Positions 44,049 to 52,685 of a stretch of 64,000 bases of DNA are shown one piece after another. Where the stretch lies: positions 33,516-97,515 of the forward strand of contig JBOFLO010000041.1 of the NCBI GenBank assembly GCA_051657905.1. Direction: 5' to 3'. The notes under the pieces were generated by a model that was not told where the DNA came from, searched no databases, and saw only the letters and a list, made by a program, of their open reading frames with translations. The DNA comes from JBOFLO01 sp051657905 (lineage in GTDB: Bacteria > Patescibacteriota > Gracilibacteria > UBA1369). Position 1 is the stretch's first letter. The number at the start of each line of letters is the position of its first letter. The translations under genes were made by a program, and so were the position numbers.

Positions 44049-44581
44049 TTCTGCAGCTTTTTTAGCATATGAATTGTCTTATCCGCATTCTGGTCTTCTT
44101 TAAATATTTGATATCCCCGTTTACTCCAAAATTTCACACTATCCGCTTTATTCAAGGAAGTATGTAGATAAATACATTCATAATCCCATTTCAAAGCCTC
44201 TTTTTCCGCCTTTTCCAGTAAATAAGAAGCAATTCCAAGTCCTCTGAATTCCTTAGCAGTATAAGTACGCCAAATAGAAGCTATTTTCTTTGATCCAATT
44301 GCCTTGCTGTATTCCTCCCATAATAGAGGCTTATATTTTAAATCCCTCATTCCAATAGTCCCAACCAAATTATTTTCAATAAGAGCTGCCAGAAAAACCC
44401 CCTTATTTACACTTGAATACATCCCCACTTTATCCAACAAAGAATCCAAGTCGGCATGCCACTGCGGAACGTAATCATAGCCATATTCTTGCTTAATTTG
44501 CTCCAAGCAAAATTGCCGTGCCTCAGCTCGCATTTTCTTACCAACCCTACACACTGCCAAATTCAAAGGATTATTATTCAT
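44045..44581 (-). CDS. GNAT-family N-acetyltransferase
   Basis: 178 residues. The acetyl-CoA loop RTYTAKEFRGLGIASYLLEKAE (split as RTYTAKEF and RGLGIASYLL) and the preceding VGTIGMRDL strand define the GNAT fold, with LHTSLNKADSVKFWSKRGY as the C-terminal block. Substrate unknown. Its ATG is 1 nt past the stop of the nicotianamine-synthase-like gene, so acetylation of that enzyme's product or precursor is possible (inference). Confidence 0.86.
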   Translation of the reverse strand: MNNNPLNLAVCRVGKKMRAEARQFCLEQIKQEYGYDYVPQWHADLDSLLDKVGMYSSVNKGVFLAALIENNLVGTIGMRDLKYKPLLWEEYSKAIGSKKIASIWRTYTAKEFRGLGIASYLLEKAEKEALKWDYECIYLHTSLNKADSVKFWSKRGYQIFKEDQNADKTIHMLKKLQN

Positions 44582-44582
44582 T

Positions 44583-45371
44583 TTAGATTTTCCTAAATAA
44601 AACCACGGAATTAACTATTTCATTTTGAGGATCAAATTTTAATATCTGATTAAAACCAAATTTACTAATGTCTGGCAAAGGGCGATAAAGAGCTTTCCTT
44701 GCGCCCCAACTCGATCTAGCTATCAGCAATTGATCAGTTTGCGCGTCCTCCCCAATTTTCTGAAAAATAGCGCGTTTACAATCATCATCATCAATTCCAG
44801 CCAAAGCAGCCACATAAATAGTAGAATAATTATTGTATTCATCAAATGTCCCTCCATCTGCCTTAATTATTGAAATCATTTCAGATAACCCCAACTTATT
44901 CACCAGCTGTCTTGCTAGCAAAATAGCCTCCTCATCACTATCAACTATTGTCGATTTTATACTACGCAAAAAAGCCAGCATAATAGCGGTCATTGGCAAA
45001 CTTCCTCCACCTACAAACAAAATCGGAAACTTGTGCCAATCAGCTCTACTTATATCAAGTAAACCCATCTCCAACTCAGTTAAATCCACATAGTTTTGAT
45101 AATAGGGGAAAGCCTTAATTGATTTACTGCCATCTATAATTAACTTAGCCCAATACTTTTCCAGTTCACCTTCCCCTCTAGCACAGATTTTCTGCAGTTC
45201 AAGCAACTGTCCAGCATCCAACTGTTCCTTCACAATTTTTGTCGCCTCAGCATCAGAAAAATTGTTAAAGCCCAATACATAATTTACCAATTCAGAAAAC
45301 TGCCCATTAACTTCCTCATTAGGCATAAGGGTTTTATGTACTGATAGCTTTTTATAAATGTTTGAAATCAT
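44583..45371 (-). CDS. Nicotianamine-synthase-like aminocarboxypropyl transferase
   Basis: 262 residues from ATG 45371 (a TTG ten codons earlier is possible). Blocks match the NAS family: SIKAFPYYQNYVDLTELE (plants: FPYYNNY-x-LE), the SAM site LFVGGGSLPMTAIMLA, TIVDSDEEAI, YVAALAG, and the C-terminal RSSWGARKALYRPLP ... FDPQNEIVNSVVLFRK (plants and archaea: RSAHG-R-LYP, EVINSV). These enzymes join aminocarboxypropyl groups of SAM to make nicotianamine or staphylopine-like metallophores. No opine dehydrogenase or histidine racemase lies beside it, so the product is open. Confidence 0.8.
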   Translation of the reverse strand: MISNIYKKLSVHKTLMPNEEVNGQFSELVNYVLGFNNFSDAEATKIVKEQLDAGQLLELQKICARGEGELEKYWAKLIIDGSKSIKAFPYYQNYVDLTELEMGLLDISRADWHKFPILFVGGGSLPMTAIMLAFLRSIKSTIVDSDEEAILLARQLVNKLGLSEMISIIKADGGTFDEYNNYSTIYVAALAGIDDDDCKRAIFQKIGEDAQTDQLLIARSSWGARKALYRPLPDISKFGFNQILKFDPQNEIVNSVVLFRKI

Positions 45372-45471
45372 TTCAATTCCGAATTTTAATAAATTAGACA
45401 ATCTCTAAATGCAATATAATTGCAAAACAAATCCTAATGCAACTATATTGCGTTTGTCAAACATTAGCAAA

Positions 45472-45507
45472 CAAAAAAAGCCTAACTGGCAACCAAGCCA
45501 GCTAGGC
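45472..45507 (-). terminator. Terminator of tRNA-His
   Basis: Minus strand GCCTA-G-CTGGC / GCCAG-T-TAGGC stem (11 bp, one mismatched or wobble pair, 6-nt loop) followed by seven T. Confidence 0.85.
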
Positions 45508-45520
45508 AGATCTATTTTTA

Positions 45521-45598
45521 TGGGGTGTCTAATGGGGCTCGAACCCACGACCTCCAGGACCACAACCCGGCGCTCTAACCAACTGAGCTATAGACACC
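45521..45598 (-). tRNA. tRNA-His (anticodon GUG)
   Basis: 78 nt including encoded CCA. The acceptor has eight pairs, with the extra G-1 opposite C73 typical of tRNA-His (GGTGTCTA / TAGACACC). Anticodon loop TTGTGGT, T-loop TTCGAGC. Confidence 0.95.
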
Positions 45599-45612
45599 AT
45601 TTTAGCTCGGTG

Positions 45613-45640
45613 ATTCTAACAGAATTATCTTAAATTGCAA
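45613..45640 (-). promoter_or_regulatory. Promoter of tRNA-His
   Basis: TTGCAA (45640-45635), 16-bp spacer, TAGAAT (45618-45613) on the minus strand; predicted start about 8 nt before the mature tRNA. Confidence 0.75.
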
Positions 45641-45969
45641 AAAAATTTAAACAGTATTTGTGCAACCAAGCTCTCCCTTTTTTATACGAGGCGCAAACAA
45701 AAAAATAATCGAGACAGTATGAACAATACGGCTCGATTATTTTTTTGTGCAGCAACGAAGTATAAAAGAGGGAGGGGAAACCAAAATACCTCTCGAACTT
45801 GCGACAGGTATTTGTGGTAAGTAGGAGTATCAACGCCCTAGAAAAGCCTCAATATCCTAAAAAATCTAGATTTATGTTCTGTCGTCACTTATCAGGCGGA
45901 TTTCAATCATTACAAATCGATACGACAGAACTTATTATACTTGTCTTGTGATTATTTGCAAGAGATTAT
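45641..45969. other. Structured gene-free stretch; possible non-coding RNA
   Basis: No convincing gene in about 330 bases. It contains a large imperfect hairpin (45671-45775): CAAAAAAATAATCGAG (45698-45713) pairs perfectly with 45732-45747, and TTTTATAC (45680) pairs with GTATAAAA (45760) further out, continuing into CTC/GAG-rich ends. Next to it are a 7-bp hairpin around 45786-45812 (AATACCT/AGGTATT) and a 10-bp inverted repeat GTTCTGTCGT/ACGACAGAAC (about 45875-45930). The inner hairpin could terminate transcription in either direction. Known RNAs (RNase P, tmRNA, SRP) are not recognised. Confidence 0.5.
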
Positions 45970-46884
45970 TTAGTAATCAAGAAATGCCTCCAAATCATAG
46001 TGCAGTAAGGTAGAGTCATAACTTCGATTAGCCTCATCCCCAACCTGTAAACCGTCTTTCAGATCAAACTCTTGTCCGGCAAAAATATTATTCTTAAAGA
46101 AATCATATTTCTGTTTAAGTGCCTCATTTGATACTGCTAAATATCTAAAATCATCCCCATGCAAAACATAAAAATTATAACTCTCTCCAAAATCCTCAAA
46201 TGGATCACTCATTGCATAACCTGAGACAAAATCCAAATTACTGGCAGTCGCCTTCAAAGTTTTATCATCCTTATAGCTGATTCTGTAGAAATCCAAACTC
46301 AAGTCATCTCTATAAACCGGGTTCTTGCCATCCATGAATTCACTCTCTCCCGCCCAAAAATTCCCCTTCAGCACGCCAGTATCATAAATATGCCCTAACT
46401 CATGCATAAACACACTCACCAATTCTCTATCACTGACATTCTGACATCTCAATATAATTGTGGAACCACCTCCCAAGCCGCGTCTACCCGTGTCATTAAA
46501 ATAAAAAGTTAAATTTTTCAAATGATCGGCAGTTTCCTTAGGTATTAAAGTCAAAACACGATACACCAGCGAAGAACAATGTAATTCGGAAATTGGATTA
46601 TAGACACTATCCTCAGCAAAATCTGTACCAGGATGCAAAGTAACGCCAAGTTTAGCCAATTTATTCTTGAAATTCTCATCAATTTTAACCGTCTCTTCAT
46701 TTTCCACCCCCAACCCCTCCACCACCGTACTTTCAAAAGCCTCCTCCAAATATCCACTCTGCCCCAAATTTTGCTCAGCAGCCACTGGCTGACTGGCACC
46801 ATTGCCAATCGCATTTCCGCTGAATGCTACGAGTACCAGAGCTATTAACTGTTTCCACATAGGACCAAAGTAAAAATCTTTCAA
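45970..46884 (-). CDS. Secreted zinc metallopeptidase-like protein
   Basis: 304 residues. Signal peptide about 10-30 (LIALVLVAFSGNAIG). After an acidic linker, the domain has MHELGHIYD with His161, Glu162 and His165 (HExxH), and DPFEDFGESYNFYVLHG about 65 residues later, where Glu230 or Glu234 would be the third zinc ligand (gluzincin layout). Cys103 and Cys147 could form a disulfide. The catalytic set looks intact. Target unknown. Confidence 0.8.
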   Translation of the reverse strand: MKDFYFGPMWKQLIALVLVAFSGNAIGNGASQPVAAEQNLGQSGYLEEAFESTVVEGLGVENEETVKIDENFKNKLAKLGVTLHPGTDFAEDSVYNPISELHCSSLVYRVLTLIPKETADHLKNLTFYFNDTGRRGLGGGSTIILRCQNVSDRELVSVFMHELGHIYDTGVLKGNFWAGESEFMDGKNPVYRDDLSLDFYRISYKDDKTLKATASNLDFVSGYAMSDPFEDFGESYNFYVLHGDDFRYLAVSNEALKQKYDFFKNNIFAGQEFDLKDGLQVGDEANRSYDSTLLHYDLEAFLDY

Positions 46885-47007
46885 TAATAAACGATTGTAT
46901 TTTTCAATCGCACAATTGGTTTTTGTTTTTACTTTAAGCGCCTATTTTAAAATCAGCCGCCCTGTTTGTCAAGGCAGCTGAGCAATTTATATCTTTTTAA
47001 TTAATTC

Positions 47008-48687
47008 CTACTTTTTAACTCTAACGAAATATCTGAATTTATTGGTTTTATTCACGAACACACTTCCTGCAACCTCAGTCTTTTCTTGAACCGAAGCCAC
47101 ACTTTGTTTTAAATGAGAAGAAAGAAATACCTCAGATTGTCCAACAGACGACTGCAAAGCTTGTTCAAGCTCCTGTGAACTGTTTTCTTTAGCAATCCCC
47201 AGCGATTTCTCCACCACTACATACACATACCCATCTGACCCTTCTAAATAACTTACCCCACTTTTAATATCTTTTCGGCCTTTTTTAACTGTTTCCTGGA
47301 AATTCTTAGCTGTATCAAAGTTTCCGGGTGCAATTTTGGTTTGAATGGTTGTTTCTAAGTCTTTTTCCTCATCAATAGAATGTCCAAATTTCTTAGTAAA
47401 CTCTGACATTTGGGCTTCTGTAGGCTCTCCCTTTATATACTTGTGGTACATTTCCCTAGTCCAAGATCCCGGTCTGGTCGCAGCCAAATACTCATATCCT
47501 TCATTAAAAGTATTTTTAGTGGAATTATAAACTCTTTCTGCAATCCCATCTTTCAGTTTAACTGAAGGATCTTCCGCCATTTCCGCAACCACTACCTGAT
47601 TAAAGGTCAATGGTGGCTTAGCATGTCGGTATTCACGTTTCATTTTATCTAAGCCATATTTGCTAAAGAATATATCTAAAGCTTGGTAGGCCTCCTCTGG
47701 TGGCATTTTAAGGCCTTCTACCTTATTAGAGCTTCCCAATTTAGCCTGACTGTATTTGTTGGCTATATCTAAAAAGTTTTGGTCTCCCGCCATTACAAAG
47801 GCTTTACTTAATAATTCCGCACCTTTCTCATCCGCACCAAAAGCTTCCTTATAGAAAATTGATTGTCTAGAACTTGCTTTACCTCTTTGGAAAATATCAT
47901 CAATCAAAGATTCACCTGTAAAAAGCTGATAAGCCTTATTACCAAGCCAAGCTCCACCCACCACCAAACCGGCAGTTTTTAAATAACCTTTAACTTTCAC
48001 TAAAGTCTCATTCTCTGATTGGAAAAGCATAATCCCTCCAATCAAAGCCGCTCCACCAAATAATAATTTCTCTTTTCCACTCCATTTATCCCAATTTTTA
48101 CCAATATCACCCAATTTATCCTTAATTGTGTCAGTAACGCTTTGCTCAACGCCCTTTGAACCTCCATCAGCCAAATGCTTACGTTCTTCAACCATTCTTT
48201 CCTCCATATAAAGCAAGTTCTTTGCGTATTCACGCACTATTTGCACATAATTCATGGCCTGTAACACATCTCTGCTTTCTTGAGCCGAAATAGCCGGCTT
48301 ATTCACCCCATCCAATGGTTTGGACAAAGTATTAAGTCTAGCTTCAACTACAGCCATATCTGTCTCCTTAACCAAGTCATTTTCCCCATATTTCTGCAGA
48401 ATATTCTTGGCCAAACGCGCCGAATTGTTGATTTTGGCCTCCATTGGAGTAGCCGCACCCTGCGTTAAACGCGCCAAAACATCAAAATCAAAGCCCTCAT
48501 CAATCGTCTTAATATTGATGGCATTCTCTCTCAAAAACACCTGAACTTTTCTGGAATTAAGCGTTTGCTTATCCGGCAAAACCTCTCCCTCAAGCGATTT
48601 CTGGTCCTGGCTGCGCAAGCTATCGATAGTCGAAAACTTGCTAATCCCGCCCACAGGACCTGTCTCTGTATTGTTCTGAGGAGTCAT
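47008..48687 (-). CDS. Large unknown protein with two central membrane helices
   Basis: 559 residues from ATG 48687 (a TTG three codons upstream is less likely). Helical N-terminal 200 residues, then two membrane helices close together (LLFGGAALIGGIMLF and TAGLVVGGAWLGNKAYQLF, about 222-270) and a C-terminal 290-residue soluble part ending in a strand-rich segment (SVFVNKTNKFRYFVRVKK). No family recognised. Its promoter overlaps the terminator of the gene behind it. Confidence 0.72.
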   Translation of the reverse strand: MTPQNNTETGPVGGISKFSTIDSLRSQDQKSLEGEVLPDKQTLNSRKVQVFLRENAINIKTIDEGFDFDVLARLTQGAATPMEAKINNSARLAKNILQKYGENDLVKETDMAVVEARLNTLSKPLDGVNKPAISAQESRDVLQAMNYVQIVREYAKNLLYMEERMVEERKHLADGGSKGVEQSVTDTIKDKLGDIGKNWDKWSGKEKLLFGGAALIGGIMLFQSENETLVKVKGYLKTAGLVVGGAWLGNKAYQLFTGESLIDDIFQRGKASSRQSIFYKEAFGADEKGAELLSKAFVMAGDQNFLDIANKYSQAKLGSSNKVEGLKMPPEEAYQALDIFFSKYGLDKMKREYRHAKPPLTFNQVVVAEMAEDPSVKLKDGIAERVYNSTKNTFNEGYEYLAATRPGSWTREMYHKYIKGEPTEAQMSEFTKKFGHSIDEEKDLETTIQTKIAPGNFDTAKNFQETVKKGRKDIKSGVSYLEGSDGYVYVVVEKSLGIAKENSSQELEQALQSSVGQSEVFLSSHLKQSVASVQEKTEVAGSVFVNKTNKFRYFVRVKK

Positions 48688-48708
48688 TTTGGTCAATTAA
48701 ATCTTTAT

Positions 48709-48737
48709 ATTATAGCAAAAAAAAGCCGAATTTTCAA
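48709..48737 (-). promoter_or_regulatory. Promoter of the gene at 47008-48687
   Basis: TTGAAA (48737-48732), 17-bp spacer, TATAAT (48714-48709) on the minus strand; predicted leader about 15 nt. The -35 box lies in the loop of the upstream terminator hairpin and the spacer is its T tract. Confidence 0.75.
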
Positions 48738-48744
48738 ATCCGGC
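48717..48744 (-). terminator. Terminator of the 704-residue protein gene
   Basis: GCCG-G-ATTT / AAAT-T-CGGC imperfect stem followed by eight T on the minus strand; it overlaps the next promoter. Confidence 0.65.
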
Positions 48745-48813
48745 CTTCTTTTTCAGCTATTTTTAGAGATTTTCCTGCCAAATACCCGATTCAACTGGAT
48801 CTACAAGCCAATT

Positions 48814-50928
48814 CTACTTACTCTGTCTCAACATTCCGCTATTTACATACCATTTAGCATACTCAATTGTACGTATTCCCTGACCCTCGCTACTGAAATT
48901 AACTGGCAAATTTTTAATTTCTTCAGCAACTTTATTCAAATCTACAAAATAATACTCTTTTTTACCAGAAACCTTAACTCTATATAAATTTTCAGACTCA
49001 GTTGTGCCATTTAATAATTGCTGTACTGCAGCTTGTCTATAGTTCTTTAACTTGGCATTGGCACTAACTACAAATAAATTGAAAGCATTTCTCAGTCTAG
49101 CTTCATTTTCCGCCTTAATATTATTAGCCATTCTATCTTCAGACTTACTAAGTGCAGCATCAGCAGCAGTCAAATCCGCTTGAGTCGCTTCATTCTTTGC
49201 CAAAGCGGCTTCAACTAGATCAATATGATTCTCATAAGACTCACTATCTGGAACTGAGGCAATATTAGATGAGGTAATCAAGTTCCCCCAAGCTTCATTG
49301 CCTTCTGGTAAACTTACAGCCAAATACCCCGGATTCTTAATTTTAGCCTTCAAATTAACCAAACGCATAGCCAGGCTGTCTTTGTAATTCTTAAGTTCCG
49401 CTCTCAATTTTTCATTTAAAGCTACCAATTCTTTTGCTGCTTCATCAACTGGTTTTTCAGTAAGCTTAGGAGCTTTATCGATAGGGGATATAATTTGCAC
49501 TGATTTAGCCTGAGCAGTTTTTCTATAATTTATTGCCACAGGTTTAGCAGCAGGTTTTTTAGATGTATCTTTAATCACAGGCTTTTCCTCTGCAATATCT
49601 TCTAAATTATCCTTAGATTCAGTAATTTCCACCCCTTTGGCTTTTTCAGCATTCTCGCCATTATTATTTGCCACCATAGCCGCACTAGTGTGGTTAGTAT
49701 CGCTCTCCACCTTCTGATTTCTTTTATTAACTTCATAAAGCCCCAAAAAAGCAGCAACACCTATCGCAGCCGCAGCCAATTTCATTCCAAAACCACCTTG
49801 CTTCTTCTTTTGAACCTTTTTCATCACAGGCACTTCTCTAAAAACACCACTATTAGTATTTTCCTCAGCCTGTGCATAATAAGCCGCCACAGGAGCATAC
49901 GCCACCGGCGCAGCCTTCTTTACAGCATTTCCAGGATAAACATCAGGGTAGGTAGGATTATTACTTGAGAAAAACGCTTTAAAATTTCTCCAAGTCCCCG
50001 GCACACGCAAAAATTCACCAACTGTTTTCACCACAGGTTTTCTATTTCCCAACCAGCTTTGATTATACCAATTTCTAGGACTTTGTTTGAATCTTAAATA
50101 AGAAGATTCATCAACAATACCCTTTAAAATAGACGCTTGGTCAGCCCCATTTTCTTCCAAAACACTATTGTTATAATTTGTCGTATACTTTTTAAATTCA
50201 TCAGAAATTTTACCTCCTCTAAAACTCAATAATTCAGCTACATCTTTAGCTAATCGCCCTTTTTCTTTAATAAATTGATACTCAACATTCGCTGGGCTTT
50301 CAAACTCTAATTTATAATCTTCATAATCTTTATATATTGCCTCGCGTTGCTTTCCAAATTTAGCTACTTGGTCTTGATACTTAGCCACGCTAGGATTAGT
50401 TCTTTCCAAATAATTAAACGCAGATTTAATCCCACGCCCTATCTTTTTAGTAGTTTCCCAAGGTGAAGTAATTGTTTCCCAAACCCTTTTTCTAAAACTT
50501 TTAGATTTAGCTAATCTATCATTATACTTCTTGTCTTCTTTTAATTGATCAATTTCAAGAATAGCCAAGTTATTCAATTGATCCAAAGCACCAGCAAGTT
50601 CTGCTCTTTCAAAATACTCATCATTAAATTCATCAACATTTTCACTAACAATTTTGTCATCACATTTAGCTACCCCACCAACAAAATTATTCGTTTCACA
50701 CAATACAGCTAAGTCATCAGCACAAACATTCTTTGCGATTTCTTTTACCTCTGCCACAATCTTCTCAGCCTCAAGAGATTTCTTTGGAGCCTCCAGATTA
50801 AGCTCTATAACAGGCGCCTCTCCAGGAACCTCCTGTTTAGCCGCTCGCTCAGCTTGAAAATCTTTAATATCCTTCCCATTCACATCAATCGCTGGATCGC
50901 TCTGATTTGTATCCTTAATATTACTCAT
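48814..50928 (-). CDS. Large unknown protein with one central membrane helix
   Basis: 704 residues. The first 370 are soluble, helical and acidic or charged, probably cytoplasmic (no signal peptide). One membrane helix follows a KKVQKKKQGG stretch (about 378-396, MKLAAAAIGVAAFLGLYEV). The outer part has a low-complexity linker (EKPVIKDTSKKPAAKPVAI) and a helical C-terminal half ending in a short domain (NLYRVKVSGKKEYYFVDLN). Type II topology is likely. No family recognised. Own promoter at 51006-51033. Confidence 0.72.
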   Translation of the reverse strand: MSNIKDTNQSDPAIDVNGKDIKDFQAERAAKQEVPGEAPVIELNLEAPKKSLEAEKIVAEVKEIAKNVCADDLAVLCETNNFVGGVAKCDDKIVSENVDEFNDEYFERAELAGALDQLNNLAILEIDQLKEDKKYNDRLAKSKSFRKRVWETITSPWETTKKIGRGIKSAFNYLERTNPSVAKYQDQVAKFGKQREAIYKDYEDYKLEFESPANVEYQFIKEKGRLAKDVAELLSFRGGKISDEFKKYTTNYNNSVLEENGADQASILKGIVDESSYLRFKQSPRNWYNQSWLGNRKPVVKTVGEFLRVPGTWRNFKAFFSSNNPTYPDVYPGNAVKKAAPVAYAPVAAYYAQAEENTNSGVFREVPVMKKVQKKKQGGFGMKLAAAAIGVAAFLGLYEVNKRNQKVESDTNHTSAAMVANNNGENAEKAKGVEITESKDNLEDIAEEKPVIKDTSKKPAAKPVAINYRKTAQAKSVQIISPIDKAPKLTEKPVDEAAKELVALNEKLRAELKNYKDSLAMRLVNLKAKIKNPGYLAVSLPEGNEAWGNLITSSNIASVPDSESYENHIDLVEAALAKNEATQADLTAADAALSKSEDRMANNIKAENEARLRNAFNLFVVSANAKLKNYRQAAVQQLLNGTTESENLYRVKVSGKKEYYFVDLNKVAEEIKNLPVNFSSEGQGIRTIEYAKWYVNSGMLRQSK

Positions 50929-51005
50929 AGCTAATGCTGATTTATAAATAATTTATGTAAGTCACCTTAAAAGTGACCAACTCTTATAACAATTAAGAGT
51001 AGTAG

Positions 51006-51033
51006 ATATTACATAATAAATAGAATTAGTCAA
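51006..51033 (-). promoter_or_regulatory. Promoter of the 704-residue protein gene
   Basis: TTGACT (51033-51028), 16-bp spacer, TAATAT (51011-51006) on the minus strand. The hairpin ACTCTTA/TTAAGAGT (50980-51001) lies at the predicted transcript start. Confidence 0.72.
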
Positions 51034-51159
51034 GGCGCCTCGAATCTCTTACTTAGATTCTAACTAAATTGTGAAAAAAGAATGACAAATCAATTTTAAT
51101 GCTTGTTAAAAGTATGAAATATTGTATTATTCAATTTACTTACTTTTATTTGTATTTTA

Positions 51160-52680
51160 ATGAGCAGTCACAATAAAAAATGGGAAAATGAACCAAGTAG
51201 AGAAGGGCTTGGAATTTTACAAGATGTGCTTGGCGTCCCTAATAGTGCATTTTTAACAAAAGGGGATCTTGCTCTTAAATTGCAAGAAAGAACTGCTAAA
51301 GCTCAAGAAGTATTGGCAGACCGTCTTAGTAAAAATGATTATCAGTTAATCGCTACCAGTCCTGATAATACTCAAGTATTAGAAAGAGTTGCTGATGGTT
51401 TTAGAACTTTAATAGAAAGTCATACAGAATCCGACTATCAACAATTCCAGCAATCAGAGAGACATAGAGATGAGCAAGAAAGAAATTCCCAATTAACCAA
51501 TGAGGGATTAAGTGATATTTACGGCATATCAGCAGAAATAGCCGATGGAGTTTCTAAATTAAATGAAAATGCCATTGGAATCCGCCATTCTATTGATTAC
51601 CTTAAGGATGATATGCAGGATGGATTCAATTCGCTGAATGCAAATTCCGAGCAACAGCTTGTAGTTATGGATAAAATTGTTCAAGCAGTAAATAAACATG
51701 GTTCTAACTCAGAAGCGCTTTTGAGAACAATCGCAGGAATTACAATCGACCAAACTCGTCAAATTCATGAAGAGGGCAAGCAGACTCGCATTGAAATTAA
51801 AGAAGCCTTCGACCAATCTACCGAACAAATCATTTGGGCACTATCTGAGTTGGAAACGAGAATTTCTAATGGTCTACTGGATATTAAAAAATCAATTGAC
51901 AGAAATGGCCAAGAAATAGGTAGAAAGATTGAAGATAATACGGTTGCGGTTTATGAAGTAAATCGAACAGCTCAAGAAATTAATACAAGAATTGCTGAAA
52001 ATACTTCAACTATTAAATATACAGCTGAAAATTCCGAAATTATTAAAGCTAATCAATACAAGGCTCAAGGTAGAAAGTTATTTAAAAGCGGTCATTTACA
52101 AGAAGCATTAAATAAATTAAAAATTGCTTTCTCCTTTTATAGTACCGATTTTGAAACCAACTTTTTATTAAATAGAATTTATATTAAACTAAATGATTTC
52201 CAATCTGCCGAGCAACATTTAGCAATTGCCAAAAGTTTTTCTTTAAAAAATCAGGATGATGCAGCTTTATCATTAATTGAATTTGCTAAAACAGGAGATT
52301 TTGATTCTGCAAAGAAATCTGCTGCTCATTTATTAAAAAAACTTGATATTACTAATTTAAATCGGGAGATCTACATTGAGTTACTTACTGAAATAAACAG
52401 TGTTTGGCCTTTTTTAAAGCAACAATCTCAAAATGAATCCCTATCCTCAGCTTCTTCTCTTAGCTTATCAAGCATTCTTTTTGAGACAAATATAGACTTA
52501 GACTCTGCTAGGAAGCTGTTATTTAAGGGATACAAATCTGACACTCAAATACAAATATTACGCTCTAAATCGAACTATTTGGAAATAATCAAATATCTGG
52601 GAAAATATTTAGGAGAAAATATTACCAAAATCAAAAGATTTGGAGAATTTCCAATAGAAATTAGATCAATAATTAAATAA
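51160..52680 (+). CDS. Coiled-coil protein with TPR-like C-terminal half
   Basis: 506 residues, soluble, no signal peptide. N-terminus EGLGILQDVLGV; residues about 60-310 are a long coiled coil (repeated IADGVSKLNENAIGI / ISNGLLDIKKSIDRNGQEI / VNRTAQEINTRI units); then TPR-like helices (AQGRKLFKSGHLQEALNKLKIAF, LNDFQSAEQHLAIAKSF). Proteins of this layout often scaffold signalling or defence complexes, but I do not recognise this one. The next gene follows after 5 nt, so they form a two-gene unit that is more AT-rich than its neighbours. Confidence 0.7.
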   Translation: MSSHNKKWENEPSREGLGILQDVLGVPNSAFLTKGDLALKLQERTAKAQEVLADRLSKNDYQLIATSPDNTQVLERVADGFRTLIESHTESDYQQFQQSERHRDEQERNSQLTNEGLSDIYGISAEIADGVSKLNENAIGIRHSIDYLKDDMQDGFNSLNANSEQQLVVMDKIVQAVNKHGSNSEALLRTIAGITIDQTRQIHEEGKQTRIEIKEAFDQSTEQIIWALSELETRISNGLLDIKKSIDRNGQEIGRKIEDNTVAVYEVNRTAQEINTRIAENTSTIKYTAENSEIIKANQYKAQGRKLFKSGHLQEALNKLKIAFSFYSTDFETNFLLNRIYIKLNDFQSAEQHLAIAKSFSLKNQDDAALSLIEFAKTGDFDSAKKSAAHLLKKLDITNLNREIYIELLTEINSVWPFLKQQSQNESLSSASSLSLSSILFETNIDLDSARKLLFKGYKSDTQIQILRSKSNYLEIIKYLGKYLGENITKIKRFGEFPIEIRSIIK

Positions 52681-52685
52681 CAATT

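Noticed and set aside
45635..45833. Short open frames on both strands in the structured stretch after tRNA-His
   Set aside because: They run through a long hairpin and are lysine/asparagine or phenylalanine-rich without a start context; better explained by the inverted repeat.
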